Shown here one piece after another: positions 43,716 through 56,600 of a stretch of DNA of 64,000 nt. The stretch comes from Salvelinus alpinus. Lineage: Eukaryota > Chordata > Actinopteri > Salmoniformes > Salmonidae. Within the stretch, counting starts at the first letter, position 1, and each line of letters starts with the position of its first letter. Location: positions 20,936,759 through 21,000,758 of the forward strand of contig NC_092096.1 of the NCBI RefSeq assembly GCF_045679555.1, read 5' to 3'. Under the pieces are notes generated by a model. The model made no database searches and was not told the origin of the DNA. It was given only the letters and a program-made list of their open reading frames with translations. Position numbers and translations under genes: made by a program.

Positions 43716-45060
43716 ACTTGGACTCGTCTCTTATCCCACACACGCCCCGAAGACACACAACACGCACACACAAGTACACACGCGCCGCCGCTGGGAAAAG
43801 AAAAACATATGATCTAGTCATTAGCTTTATTTATAGCAGCCAATTTAGCAAATGCTCTAGCGATGCTTAGCTCATCAGCTACTGCCACAATAGCTACTAG
43901 TCATTGTACGCCAGATATGTGATAAAGATGTTTACATTACTGCATTACATATCCATTTAACAATTCTGTAACTACTGCAAAAACAGGCGAATCTTCGATA
44001 ATAAGCTAGCTCTAGCTAGGACATATACATAACTTTATGTGCGGCCTATGGCTCAATCCATGTCGAATGAAGATCGAGTCTGAATAAATGGGGGAAATGT
44101 GCACTGAGCAATCTGGCAGAAAATGAATGCAACTAATGCTGCTACTGCTACTTCTTTGCAAATTAAGAATTGAACTAGAGAGAACCCAAAGTATTCTTAC
44201 TTTGCTTTTTCACAACAAAGGATTCAACCGTGTCACACTCGCGCAGTCACTCCTCCAAAACAAAGCAGTGGGTTTTGAGGAACATTGTCACACAGACACG
44301 CATTTGCTGTTAGGCTGCCCTATATTATGCCTGATGTGATTTTCCTCTTGAATCCGTGAACGCACCAGGTATCAGCTCTTTATGCATGTTATGTATTTGT
44401 TTACGTCAAACATTAAATGTCTGTAATTAGCTTCCAATTTGTTTTGGTTAATACAATACCTTGAAAGATACAATTATGTAAGGAAATCATCAAACGACCT
44501 CTTGTTATGGGTCCTCACTGCCTAGAGTACTGTCTGAAACCCGAAATACTCAGCAACTGAAAGAGTTGGTATTACACTTTTTGCATTCTCTACTGAAATG
44601 ATAATGTTTTTCATTTAAAACACGTGAAATTGGCTCTTAATGTGCCTTCGTTTTTGGCATGTGAAATGAATAATTGATGGTAGATCTAGATCCGCCACCT
44701 GGTGTGCAACCCGAGTGTTAGCTAACTAATGATGCTCCTAATAGTTTTAACCAAACATGACACTGTTTTGATATCTATATTCTAGTGCTTATGTTCTACT
44801 TTTCGTATTGCTTTTGAAGAATGAATAAAAGAACACTTGTACTTTTTAGTCGTTGACATTGCACTGTTTATTCTTGTATGAACTGATGTATGCAACTGTT
44901 TCTGGTATTTGTAGCTATGTCATCGCACTCTGAACATATTTTTTTCAGATGCACACAAGACCACTAGCTATGACATTTACGACATTCTTTCAATGTGCAC
45001 GAGTTTTTGTTTTATTCATAACAATATAATTCTCCATCTCCCTCAACCTCTCTAGCTGTC
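43716..45060. promoter_or_regulatory. APEX1/OSGEP divergent intergenic region (probable bidirectional promoter)
   Basis: The two start codons face away from each other across 1,345 bases. In mammals APEX1 and OSGEP share a bidirectional promoter, and the same gene order here implies conservation. The sequence is not strongly CpG-rich; a CG-rich patch (CGCGCCGCCGCTGGG) lies at about 43,780. An acceptor-like CTCTCTAG just before the OSGEP ATG suggests an upstream non-coding exon for OSGEP. Confidence 0.55.
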
Positions 45061-47811
45061 ATGACTGTAGTGATTGGATTTGAGGGCAGTGCCAACAAGA
45101 TTGGTGTGGGCATTGTGAGGGATGGGGAAGTACTCTCCAAACCCCAGACGCACCTACATTACACCCCCTGGTCAAGGCAAGTTGGTTGAATTCAAAGTAG
45201 ACTCGAATGACAACTGAACGATTGCGTTTTGTCCTAATGCTCATGTGTGTAGTTGCAGTAACAGACTAACTCTCCATCCCAGGGTTCCTGCCTAGTGAGA
45301 CAGCCAGACATCACCGCAGTGTCATCCTAACAGTTCTGAAGGAGGCGCTGGAGGAGGCAGGGCTGAAGCCTGCTGACGTTGATTGCGTGGCATACACAAA
45401 GGGTCAGGAACTCTTATGTCACTGATTCCTATAAAGCTGAAATGGCCTTTTCTGACCTGTAGTACCATTCAGTTTTCACCAACACAATATTATTTACCCC
45501 AGGACCAGGGATGGGTGCCCCCTTGGTGATGGTGGCTCTGGTGGCGCGCACAGTGGCCCAGCTGTGGGGGAAGCCTCTCCTGGGTGTCAACCACTGTATT
45601 GGCCACATTGAGATGGGCCGCCTCATCACGCAAGCCAATAACCCCACTGTGCTATATGTCAGTGGGGGTAACACACAGGTCAGTCACCCATACATACTTA
45701 CTAAGACAGACTTGGGATGCCCCGCACAACTTGAGAGTTCTTAGGGTTTCCCCTAAGTTAGCACTCATACCTGTCTCAACTGAGGGTTTGGGGTTTAGTT
45801 GTGCTCTAATGCAATGTTTCCTCATGAAGGTGATTGCATACTCTGAGCGGCGCTACAGGATATTTGGTGAGACCATCGACATTGCAGTGGGAAACTGCCT
45901 GGACAGGTTTGCCAGGGTGATAAAGGTGAGTTCTGCATGGCTCTTCGGGGGACTAAACTGAAACAAACCTGATTAAGTAATGCTCCTATAAAGGCTACAT
46001 GTGGAAAAATGTAGTCCACTTCCATCGTCTTACAAGAGTTGCTGAATATAATTTTAAATTTGCTCCTCTTTTCATGCATCTTGTTTTTAAAACGAGATAG
46101 CAACATCATTTTTTCTCCTCTTTAAGATTTATTGTGGACTCGGACTATACCTTTTATGAATTGTTTTACCATTCTCATGAATCAAAATGGTTTGTGCTCA
46201 GATTTCCAATGATCCCAGCCCTGGATACAACATTGAGCAGATGGCCAAGAAGTGAGTACATGTGTTTTCTTTGGAATTGCTGTCGGCCAGTTGATATTTT
46301 CATATGTATATATTTACACCATTGATTTCCTGTTTGTTTTGTCAGGGGTACACAGTATGTGGAGCTTCCATACACAGTGAAGGGGATGGACGTGTCATTC
46401 TCTGGGATTTTATCCTATATCGAGGTAAGATGCAGAGCCTTTAAGTGGGAATAAAGTTCTGCATTGAGTTGCATTGCATTGGGTTACATTGCATTGGGTT
46501 GCATAGCATTGTTGGGGAGAGACAGGGTTTTTGTGATAGTTAGATGGACTGTGGTTATAATAAGGGGTGCATGTTTGATGTGTTCATATTTGTCCCTTTT
46601 CTTTCAGGAAGCAGCTGGGAAGATGTTGAAATGTAATCAGTGTACAGCAGAAGACCTGTGCTTCTCCCTACAGGTCAGAACAAAAGCAATAAACTGCCCC
46701 AGTGCATTGTCAGCCTGTTTCCTGCATCGGCACGGCAACACCCTTCCCCTTCAAAATGATGGCGGCTACATGGTGGCATCATTCACTGTCTGAGAGGTGG
46801 CAGAGCACACCACTGTGTAATGATCCGTTCACTACTTGTGTGTCCTGTAGGAGACCCTGTTTTCCATGCTGGTGGAGATCACAGAGAGGGCCATGGCTCA
46901 CTGCAGCTCCCAGGAAGTGCTCATCGTTGGAGGCGTTGGCTGTAAGTCAACTGTACTTCATTGGGGGGGTTGTGGGCTTTCCAATGTAATTCATTAAAAC
47001 ACATAAGATGTAATATCATGTAAATCTGGCTGACCACTCATTATAGACGGGCACAACTCAAACACAACCCTTCAGGAATGCTGATGAGGGTTTTGCTCTG
47101 TAGGTAATCTGCGTCTGCAGGAGATGATGGGAGTCATGTGCAAGGAGAGAGGCGCAAAGCTCTTCGCTACAGATGAGAGGTAAGGTTCTACATACTATGT
47201 TTTCAATACAAGGGATCTGACAAGTGTAACTAAGACATTCAATGCTTACCTTTTACTATTTATGAACTAATACAAGTAAAATGGCTTATGTTGATGCTAA
47301 TTTCATAATGTACTTTAACTTTGTACATTCTTCTGTTATTAAAATGTGATATTCTGTTTCGTTGTGTCACAGCTTTTGTATCGATAACGGAGCAATGATT
47401 GCACAGGCTGGCTGGGAGATGTTCCGGTCCGGTCAGACGACTGAGCTGTCAGACTCATGGATCACTCAAAGGTAATTCCACTATACCTGCAACTCAAATG
47501 ATTCCCTTTCATTATATTATACAGTGAATCCCTTTCCTTATATTCTATTATACAGTACAGTGATTTATCATATTTATATTGTACAGTACAATGATTTCCT
47601 TTCATTCTATTGTACAGTGATTCCCTTTACATAAAATTTTTTGCTAAACTGTTACAGGAAGTTCTTGTCTATTTTACGAAAGTGTATTGAGATGTTAACT
47701 GGATATTTTTGACAACAGGTCTACCATATTGTGCTGTCATCCAGTGACAAGAGAAACATTGTTGTTGGCAGGTACAGAACAGATGAAGTGGAGGTGACCT
47801 GGAGAGATTGA
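45061..47811 (+). CDS. osgep: OSGEP, tRNA N6-adenosine threonylcarbamoyltransferase (KEOPS subunit Kae1)
   Basis: The catalytic subunit of KEOPS, making t6A at position 37 of ANN-decoding tRNAs. Eleven coding exons: 45061-45176, 45283-45402, 45503-45678, 45830-45925, 46202-46251, 46346-46424, 46608-46673, 46851-46941, 47104-47179, 47373-47471 and 47772-47811. All phases agree and the protein is about 335 residues, the family's normal size. Metal and substrate signatures [11 protein letters not shown] (HxxxH), [40 protein letters not shown] and [13 protein letters not shown] are present; it ends [11 protein letters not shown]. Two oddities: the first intron has a GC donor (GTCAAG|GCAAGT), and exon 1 has an extra A (TCCAAACCCC) that shifts the frame, whereas exons 2-11 are clean. 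Confidence 0.94.
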
Positions 47812-49782
47812 CAGCTCACTACCCAACAGGCTCTAACTTGCACCCACCTTCCCTTTACCTGGATTGTATGCGTTGTGTCATGATGGAGGGAAAGAATGTA
47901 GAAATTATCTATGCCTCACTTCTATTGTTCTGAACCTCTCAACACAACAGTTTTTAGCCACACGCATTAGTATTTTAGGTTTAGATTAAATCCGGACTGC
48001 AGAAAATCTGCGCTATAGCGCGATTGAAATGTAAAGGCAATGTTCCCGCATTTGGAGAAAACACCTTTATCTTTTGATATTTTTTGGCTTTCTCTAGCGC
48101 TGGATTCAATCCGTATCGCAGAAGATCCGCATTAAAATAAATCATTTCTGATTCAGCCAACATATGCACGTTTACTGTGAATGAAGTCTCCGCGAACGCA
48201 GGAACTATGCCTTTAAATTTCAATATAATGCAGATCTTCCGCGATACGCATTTAATCCAGCCCCTAGTCCACAATATAGCCACGTTTATACTTGGTGTTA
48301 ACGTGTCCTGATCTTGTCAACATTCTGATTGCGCCCATATTTTGACAAATGTATACATTTAAAAGTGATTGTAATCAGATCTTCCTGACCACCTCCGGAG
48401 ATAGTCAGTGATGCGTTGTAATGTAGCTAGATTTCTTTACAACTAAACAGATCTGGATTATCAAACCATTTAAATCATCCCTTCTAAAATCATTGACAGG
48501 TGGCAATATTGGCTTAACGTTAAATAAAAATTTGCTTTACACTGAAAGCTGAAATGTACCTTTTTCGAGGATGGGGATCAGCAAGATTAGAACCTGTGAT
48601 CTTCTGGTCCCTAATCAATGCATTGCACCAGAGGTGAGGGCACTATGCCTTTTCCCCACATATTTAAATCTGTTCAGGCAGAAAGTTAGGCAAGTTTTGA
48701 ACTCAAGACGCAACAGATTTTCCCCCTCCTGAGCATTTATCCAATCAAGTCGTCCAAGGATCACAATCAATTATTTTTGGGCTTTATTCAGTCCGTATTG
48801 CAGGTGTTCAGCACCATAGAAATTGAAAGGCAATGTTCTTGCGTTAGCAGCACTGCATTCACAGTAAACACTGCATGTCGACTAAATTGGAAATAACCTT
48901 TACATTTCAATTGTGCTGAACTTCGGCGACAAGGATAGTCAAGCCCTCAGTGTACAAAAAAAAAAAAAGGTAAATACATTTTAAACTTGTCCTTATTAAC
49001 AAAGCGAATACTGCTGTGGGTTTTATGTATCGTATGTGAAAATGATAAACAATGAAGTATGAGCATTACCAGTAAGACCATGGGGCATGTCAAGTTCATT
49101 CAATTTTATTATGCAATACTGTTCACTTATCCTCCAGTGTATTTTTTTTATATATTTAAAATTTCAAATCATAAAAACTGAGCTAGTGTGATCATGAGTA
49201 ATCATATGGATACATGAGTAACATTCACCCAATCAGGGTACAAAAAAAACAGCATTAGGATCAGACAGGGGAAGGGTGCGTTCTTATTGTGCTGTCTGCA
49301 CCCCTGTAAACTGGAGACATGATCACACATCTGTCCCGTGTAAAATACGGTGAAATGAAGCAGGTATAACATTTTCAAATTTGTGAAAAAAATAAACACC
49401 TGGTAGGGTAGGCGTACCAAGGATTGGTCACAACAGATTAGAAAGTGCTTGACGGATCCCTCACAACAGAGGACAAAACTGAAAATGTCTGATAAAACTG
49501 CAGTTCCTCACAATAAAATGACAGCTCTTGAGATTGTTAAAAAGACCAGCTCAACACGACATTAAAACGAATCATTTTGAGCTGATAGGAACTCCAGGTC
49601 CAATTCATTAAGGCAGGCCTTTGAAGGCGTTAGAAAAGTCCCTAGTTGTGGATCTCATCAAGGAGTTAGTCCAAAGTGTCTCAGTGTGGCTTTGTGTAAA
49701 GACATCGACCTGAGTGCGTGTGTGTGTGTATGTGTGTGTGTGGTGTGGGGGGGGGTGTTGTGGCAGACAGGTCCATGCGTCA
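47812..49782. other. OSGEP downstream region and probable 3' UTR of the NUFIP2-like gene, with two fold-back repeats
   Basis: About 47,975-48,268 and 48,780-48,945 hold two diverged copies of a fold-back element (GATTGAAATGTAAAGGCAAT; GCAGATCTTCCGCGATACGC). A minus-strand AATAAA at about 49,101 could end the 3' UTR of the gene whose stop lies at 49,783. A TG-rich tract with GGGGGGGGG lies at 49,717-49,757. Confidence 0.5.
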
Positions 49783-52700
49783 CTAGGCTGGCTGGTCCAG
49801 GGAGTTCTTATACCAAACTACTTTATTGGGATCTGAAACAGAAAATAAGACAGCATTGTCAAACCTCTCATACAATCTAGCCCTTGGGGGCTGCAGCAAG
49901 AACTTCTGAAAAGGGAAACCCACTAGATTAAAAAAAATAATCTCAAGTTGTATCCTTCCTTCTTTAGAACCATTAGGGTGCATGATACAAATGTTTTTGC
50001 AGACGAGATGCAGCAAGTTTAAATGATGTCACTTGTAGGATCTCTCCTAGAACCAAAACAATTTGCCTACTGGTCATGTTGAATAACCACAAACACTTAG
50101 AGTATGCAAATAGCCTAGTGAAAATTGTGTTCTTGATTTCAGTAGCGCTTTCAACACCATCTACTTGTTGAGAATCTGGTGAACTTCAGTGGATTATCAG
50201 ATTCCTTGTAAACTGTAGTCAGGTGAGATTTAACCCTGCCATCTCTTCATCTAGAAAGGTTAACAAGGGAGCCCTGCAAGGTTGCGTACAATCACCGATA
50301 CTGTGTACACTGTACAGTAACAAATGCCAAGCCTCTGGCCCAGCCCATGGATTCTTTAAATATGCGGACGACACTCCACTGGTGGGATTCCTTAAAATCA
50401 TTTCAAGCCTCCACTGAAGGTCTTGACTGAGAAACATCCAAATTCATCCAGAGATAGGAATTGAACACCCCCCCCCCCCCCCCCCGAAGAGCAACGGGGA
50501 ATCAGTTGATAGTGATAACAAAGAAATACCATGGAATTGAGAGACAACCTAAAATTCAATGACTGTGCCCTCAAAGACAGAGAAACCACAGGAGATTGTT
50601 CTTCACGGCACGCATTGCACTTATTCTTCTACGCGTTTAAACCAAAGATTTTTATAACTAAACCAAGAGACCACAGCCCGTCATTTCAAATTGGAACATG
50701 AGTCAGTAGTCCAAGCGGATCCTTCACATTTATATATCAGTCTCATCGTTCCATCTGTGTTTAAACCGTCTTGTATTATTGGGTGTTTTTACGTATTATG
50801 GTGGGATAATAAAATATCAACACTTAACAAATCAAACCATTAAAGAGACAATTTAATTTGAAGTAACGTTTGTCTGTTTTTTTCCCCCAACCTCGAAAGT
50901 AATGTCAAGATGAAACCATGTTCCACTACAGTCGTTGTGTAAATCCAGCTATACACCGCAATTCCAAATGAATGGAAAGATGAGCACCGTTTAATTTCCT
51001 GGTTTTATTGTGTGACCATATTTTCTATTAATTTGGGGTGGAGGCATATAGCTAAACTGAATTTACACCACTGATGTTGTGGGATGTGATTTTCTCTTGC
51101 AATTAGACTACTTTAGAAGTCTGAAAACATCCTTTAAAATTATGAGCCCTGCTTCAGAGATTCTAATGCCCAGCATGGAGAATCCGGTCCAAATTCTAAT
51201 AATGGACCTTCCTGATGAACATCTCACCTTCTTTCTGTTTGTTGCAGGTGACATTCCATTCTAAAAATGAACAAGGTATAGTTAGGATGCATATAACGTC
51301 AACCACAATTTTATGACAGATGCAACAGAAAAATAACATTTATAATAAATTCATATATTATTGAGGTCTCAACCACATCAGCCCTTACCTATTGTGTGAT
51401 AGCGCAGAGCCTCCTTTAGATGACGACAGGTGAGAAGCAGCTTCCCATTGATCTTTGCTTCCTCCTCTCTGTACTGGTCAATGGAGATTGAGGTAGTGAC
51501 AGGAACTGGGATTTCACCACTGGCCTGGACTGTGTGATGCCTCTCTTCTGTTGGGTTGGCGGTTTCACCTCCAAATGTGAGCTGAGGTGGTGCTACGGGG
51601 GCAGGGCAGGGAACTGACCCCTCTGTGGCTTGGAGGACCTCACTGATGAAACTAAGTCCCCACTGGTTCTGCAGCAGGACACCGATGGCTGGGCGGCCCT
51701 CCTCCTCCAGCACTCCACCCACAGCCCCTGACTTCACCTTCGAGGCATAGCTGATGGTTGGCTGCAGCTTGGCAGGGCTGTCCTGCACTGGAAAAGCAGG
51801 TGGGTGCTTTAGTAGAGACAGGCTGTCCTCCACCCACCTCTCCTTCTGGCTCTGCTTCGGGGGCCTATCTGCTACACGCCCTGCCCCCCTGGGCCCCTCT
51901 CTGCGAGGGCCACGGCCTTTGTGCTGGCCTCTGCGATCTCTGTCTCTACGGTAGGTGAAGGCATGTACATGGGCGGGTCCGTTCAGGTTGCCCTCGAGAG
52001 CCTGAGGTGAAGCTTGGCAGGGCTGCTGGTCAACCCCAGTTGGGCAGCCTCCACCTCCTCCACCACAGTTGCCAGACCCAGGTGATAGGCGGCGGTTGCC
52101 AATGTGCGCCTCTGGGTTGGTGGAGGACACAAGGCCAGCAGGATCACACAGGGTGTCAGACTCGCACACTGTGTTGGCCTCCCACGTACCTAAAGTTATA
52201 TATAAGGCAAAGGAAGATCGTTAAAATCGCCTAATAATTTAAAAATATAAAAAAATGGGAACAGTTTAAAATACGCATTTATGTTAAGGTATATTGGTGA
52301 AATTATGAACTAGCTAACTATCAAAGTACGCATCTTAACTTGTGTTAGGTTTTGTTGGGGCTTGGGGTTAACTGGCTAACTAACGTTAGCTAGCCACATA
52401 GCTACGCAGAGCTAGAATGCACGCCACGGTTGGCCTAGCTAGCTACCGATTAAGCTGAATCCAGAAAAAAAATCCAGTGGCAAATTTTATGACACTTAAA
52501 TTACTTGTAACTAGCTAGTTAACCATTTTATGCAAGTTGTATGTCATATGAGCAAATAGCTATGTAACTAACGTTATAACCTTATCGAACTGCCTTGCCA
52601 ACCAACCACTTGCTAACTAGCTAGCTAGTCTGCTAAGAAACAGAAAAGCAACGTGTATGTACCGTTAACAGTAGCCAACGTCAGCTAACCTGAAACGTAA

Positions 52701-52962
52701 TTTATTTATAACAGTAACTTATAACTAAGCAGGAGGTACTATAATAAGGCCATACAATCTACCGTTCGTCTTCCAAGTATGCATTTGAACAATAAACAAT
52801 TTCCTGGCTAGCTAGCTAACATTACGTTAGATAAGTTTCATAACACCCCGGCTCCGGGAGTGTTCATTTCAGAACGTTTTGCTAACGTTGGCAAAGTAGA
52901 AAGTCACAAAGTAATGTGCTAATAGCTACCGGTACCCACAACTCACCTGTTTTGATATGCAT
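49783..52962 (-). CDS. NUFIP2-like protein (FMRP-interacting protein family)
   Basis: NUFIP2 is an RNA-binding partner of FMRP and Roquin found in stress granules. Minus-strand coding exons: 52962-52947 (MHIKTG), 52189-51389 and 49832-49783 (stop). Borders and phases agree (ACA G|GT ACG; ATA G|AT CCC). Family signatures: AFPVQDSPAKLQPTISYASK (human has VFPVDNSSAKIVPKISYASK), LLQNQWGLSFIS, LKEALRYHT and DPNKVVWYKNS. At about 288 residues it is far shorter than human NUFIP2 (about 695) and lacks the His/Gln-rich N-terminus. The segment that follows YHT in human (EMESIWNLQKQ) is missing, so a small exon may lie between 49,833 and 51,388 or be lost. Likely a NUFIP2-related paralogue rather than NUFIP2 itself. 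Confidence 0.72.
50100..50400 (+). mobile_element. Diverged LINE reverse transcriptase remnant
   Basis: Short pieces resemble a Rex1/L2-type reverse transcriptase: FSSAFNTI-like coding near 50,135, GALQGCVQSPILCTLYSN at about 50,268 and FFKYADDTPLVGFL near 50,350. Old and interrupted. It lies in an intron of the NUFIP2-like gene, followed by a run of about 20 C (50,466-50,485). Confidence 0.65.
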
Positions 52963-53282
52963 ATCTTTTTGTTTAAATGTACTTCTTCTGGAATTAAACC
53001 GTTACTGAAAGTTTGTTTACAGCGGGTGTCTTGATTGTGGCCACACGGAAACTGTCGGAGGTGGAAATGACCGTCACCGTTCAACTTTGCCGGATATTGA
53101 AGCGCGAATAGAGGAGGGATATTAATCAAATCGTTTTCCCGCTCACAACCCCTTAGCAGAAAGGGATATAATAACATACTTTGTCTTAGTGATTAATAAT
53201 ATTAATGGATTTCCTTTTGTCTGAATCATGTGTAATCTTTAATCGTACTCTGTAATTCCATGGCTGCATCTCTGAACTCCCC
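52963..53282. other. Probable promoter and 5' UTR of the NUFIP2-like gene
   Basis: The start codon at 52,962 is preceded on the minus strand by about 250 bases with moderate CpG content and no repeats. No TATA box was identified. Confidence 0.35.
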
Positions 53283-53515
53283 CTTCAATCAATCAATCAA
53301 TCAAGTTTATTTTATATAGCCCTTCGTACATCAGATAATATCTCGAAGTGCTGTACAGAAACCCAGCCTAAAACCCCAAACAGCAAGCAATGCAGGTGTA
53401 GAAGCACGGTGGCTAGGAAAAACTCCCTAGAAAGGCCAAAACCTAGGAAGAAACCTAGAGAGGAACCAGGCTATGAGGGGTGGCCAGTCCTCTTCTGGCT
53501 GTGCCGGGTGGAGAT
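53283..53515. repeat. Dispersed salmonid repeat (CCCAAACAGCAAGCAATGCA family), copy 2
   Basis: It begins with (AATC)n, then AAGTTTATTTTATATAGCCC, GTAGAAGCACGGTGGCTAGG and TCCTCTTCTGGCTGTGCCGG. It shares its central part with 12,262-12,500. It lies between the NUFIP2-like gene and the next minus-strand gene. Confidence 0.75.
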
Positions 53516-53611
53516 TCAATGATGTGCCTGGATTTACCAATAACTTCTATAATCCAATTTCTGATATCTGAAATAATATTTATTTAACACACATCAAAGT
53601 ATTTCTTTCCT

Positions 53612-56600
53612 TTAGCTCTTTTCCCCCTCCCGAGGCCTCTCACCTCTCTGCCTATCCATCCTACTCTCAACATGTTTCTCAGGCGCCTCTTTCTCCCTGC
53701 TCCTCCAGTCACAGCTGCTCTCTGATGGATGAGAGTCATTCCAGTTCCTGTGCTTTTGCCTTTGCCTAGAAAAAAGCAGCAACTGGTTTCCTCTCTGTCT
53801 AGCTCTTCTACTCCTACCAACTCCACCCCTCTCTGTCTGTCCATTCCATTGATCCCTGCCATTTCCCCCCTGGTCTCGCCATGTCTGGCCCACTCTGTCC
53901 TTCTCCTCTCTGTCTTTCTCCTTGTGGACTCTTTTCTCCTTTCTCCAGAAGCCTGCAACATCACCCAACTCACCCGGACTTCTGTGTTTCTGTGCCTGGC
54001 ACCCAGGGAAGTTGACTTGTCTTCCACCCTCAAGCATTTCACCCTTTGAATTGATCTCCTCATGAAGTCCTTCCGTTCTCTTGTATGGAAGGTTACGTTG
54101 TTGCTTTCCTTTGCCCTTCAATGGAGTCTGGGAGTCTGTCATAGGCCTAGCATTGCCTTGGTTCTCCAGAACCATGATGGACATTTCATCACAGGAGGTA
54201 CAGATTTTTGTAACCTCTACCTCCACTTCCTTTCTTTTACCAATCTCTCTCATTTTCACATATCCATCACTGTTTCGTATCTCCTCACTGTCTCTGGCCT
54301 TCTGATGCTCTAACTTTCTTCCTGTAGGACCTTCTTCTCCATCTATGACCCCTGAAAGTATTTTTTAAATCAGTTCACTCATAATTCACAAACAGGACAA
54401 ACATTTATATCAACATCAACATCAGTTATGGTGGCCGGTGACTTTAATGCAGGGAAACTTAAATCAGTTTTACCGAATTTCTATCAGCATGTTAAATGTG
54501 CAACCAGAGGGAAAAAAATTATAGACCACCTTTACTCCACACACAGAGACGTGTACAAAGCTCTCCCTCGCCCTCCATTTGGCAAATCTGACCAGAACTC
54601 TATCCTCCTGATTCCTGCTTACAAGCTCAAATTAAAGCAGGAAGCACCAGTGACTCGGTCTATAAAACAGTGGTCAGATGAAGCAGATGCTAAACTACAG
54701 GACTGTTTTGCTAGCACAGACTGGAATATGTTCCGGGATTCTTCCGATGGCATTGAGGAGTACACCACATCAGTTACTGGCTTTATCAATAAGTGCATCG
54801 AGGACATCGTCCCCACAGTGACCGTACGTACATACTCAAACCAGAAGCCATGGATTACAGGCAACATTCGCACCGAGCTAAAGGGCAGAGCTGCTGCTTT
54901 CAAGGAGCGGGACTCTAACCCAGAAGCTTATAAGAAATCCCGCTCTGACCTCAGACGAACCATCAAACAGCCTAAGCGTCAATACAGGACTAAGATCTAA
55001 TCGTACTAGACCGGCTCCGATGCTTGTTGGATGTGGCAGGGCTTGCAAACTATTACAGACTACAAAGGGAAACACAACCGATAGCTGCCCAGTGACACGA
55101 GCCTACCAGACGAGCTAAATAACTTCTATGCTCGCTTCGAGGCAAGTAACACTGACTGTGTGATCATGATCTCTGCAACCAATGTGAGTAAGACCTTTAA
55201 ACAGGTCAACATTCACAAGGCCGCAGGGCCAGATGGATACCCAGGACGTGTACTCCGAGCATGCGCTGACCAACTGGCAAGTGTCTTCACTGATATTTTC
55301 AACCTTTCCCTGACTGAGTCTGTAATACCAACATGTTTCAAGCAGACCACCATAGTCCCTGTGCCCAAGAACACTAAGGTAACCTGCCTAAATGACTACT
55401 GACCCGCGTCTGTAGCCATGAAATGCTTTGAAAGGCTGGTAATGGCTCACATCAACACCATTATCCCAGAAACCGTAGACCCACTCCAATTTGCATACCG
55501 CACCAACAGATCCACAGATGATGCAATCTCTATTGCACTCCACACTGCCCTTTCCCACCTGGACAAAAGGAACACCTATGTCAGAATGCTATTCATTGAC
55601 TACAGCTCAGCGTTCAACACCATAGTGCTCTCAAAGCTCATCACTAAGCTATGGACCCTGGGACTAGACACCTGCAACTGGATCCTATACTTCCTGATGG
55701 GCCGCTCCCAGGTGGTAAGGGTAGGTAACAACACATCCGCCACGCTGATCCTCAATACGGGGGCCCCTCAGAGGGGTGCGTGCTCAGTCCCCTCCTGTAC
55801 TCCCTGTTCACTCATGACTGCACGGCCAGGCACAACTCCAACACCATCATTAAGTTTGCTGATGACACAACAGTGTCCGCCTGATCACCGAAAACGATGA
55901 GACAGCCTATAGGGAGGAGGTCAGAGACCTGACCGTGTGGTGCAAGGACAACAACCTCTCCCTCAACGTGATCAAGACAAAGGAGATGATTGTGGACTAC
56001 AGGAAAAGGAGGACTGAGCACGGCCCCATTCTCAGCGACAGAGCTGTAGTGTAGCAGGTTGAGAGCTTCAAGTCCCTTGGTGTCCACATCACCAACAAAC
56101 TAACATGGTCCAAGCACATCAAAACAGTCGAGAAGAGGGCACGACAAAACCTATTCCCCCTCAGGAGACTGAAAAGACTTGGCATGGGTCCTCAGATCCT
56201 CAAAAGGTTTTACAGCTGCACCATCGAGAGCATCCTGACGGGTTGCATCACTGCCTGGTATGGCTACTGCTCGGCCTCCGACTGCAAGGCACTACAGAGG
56301 GTAGTGCGTACGGCCCAGTACATCACCGGGGCCAAGCTTCCTGCCATCCAGGACCTCTATATCAGGTGGTGTCAGAGGAAGACCCTAAAAATTGTCAAAG
56401 ACTCCAGCCACCCTAGTCATAGACTGTTCTCTCTGCTACCGCACGGCAAGCGGTACTGGAGCGCCTTGTCTAGGTCCAAGAGGCTTCTAAACAGCTTTTA
56501 CCCCAAGCCATAAGACTCCTGAACAGCTAATCAAATGGCTACTCAGACTATTTGCCCCCCCCCCCCCCACTCCCCCTATGCTGCTGCTACTCTCTGTTAT

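Noticed and set aside
53584-54063. 159-codon minus-strand frame and overlapping plus-strand frames
   Set aside because: They are shadows of the exon 54351-53612, whose frame joins the upstream exon in phase.
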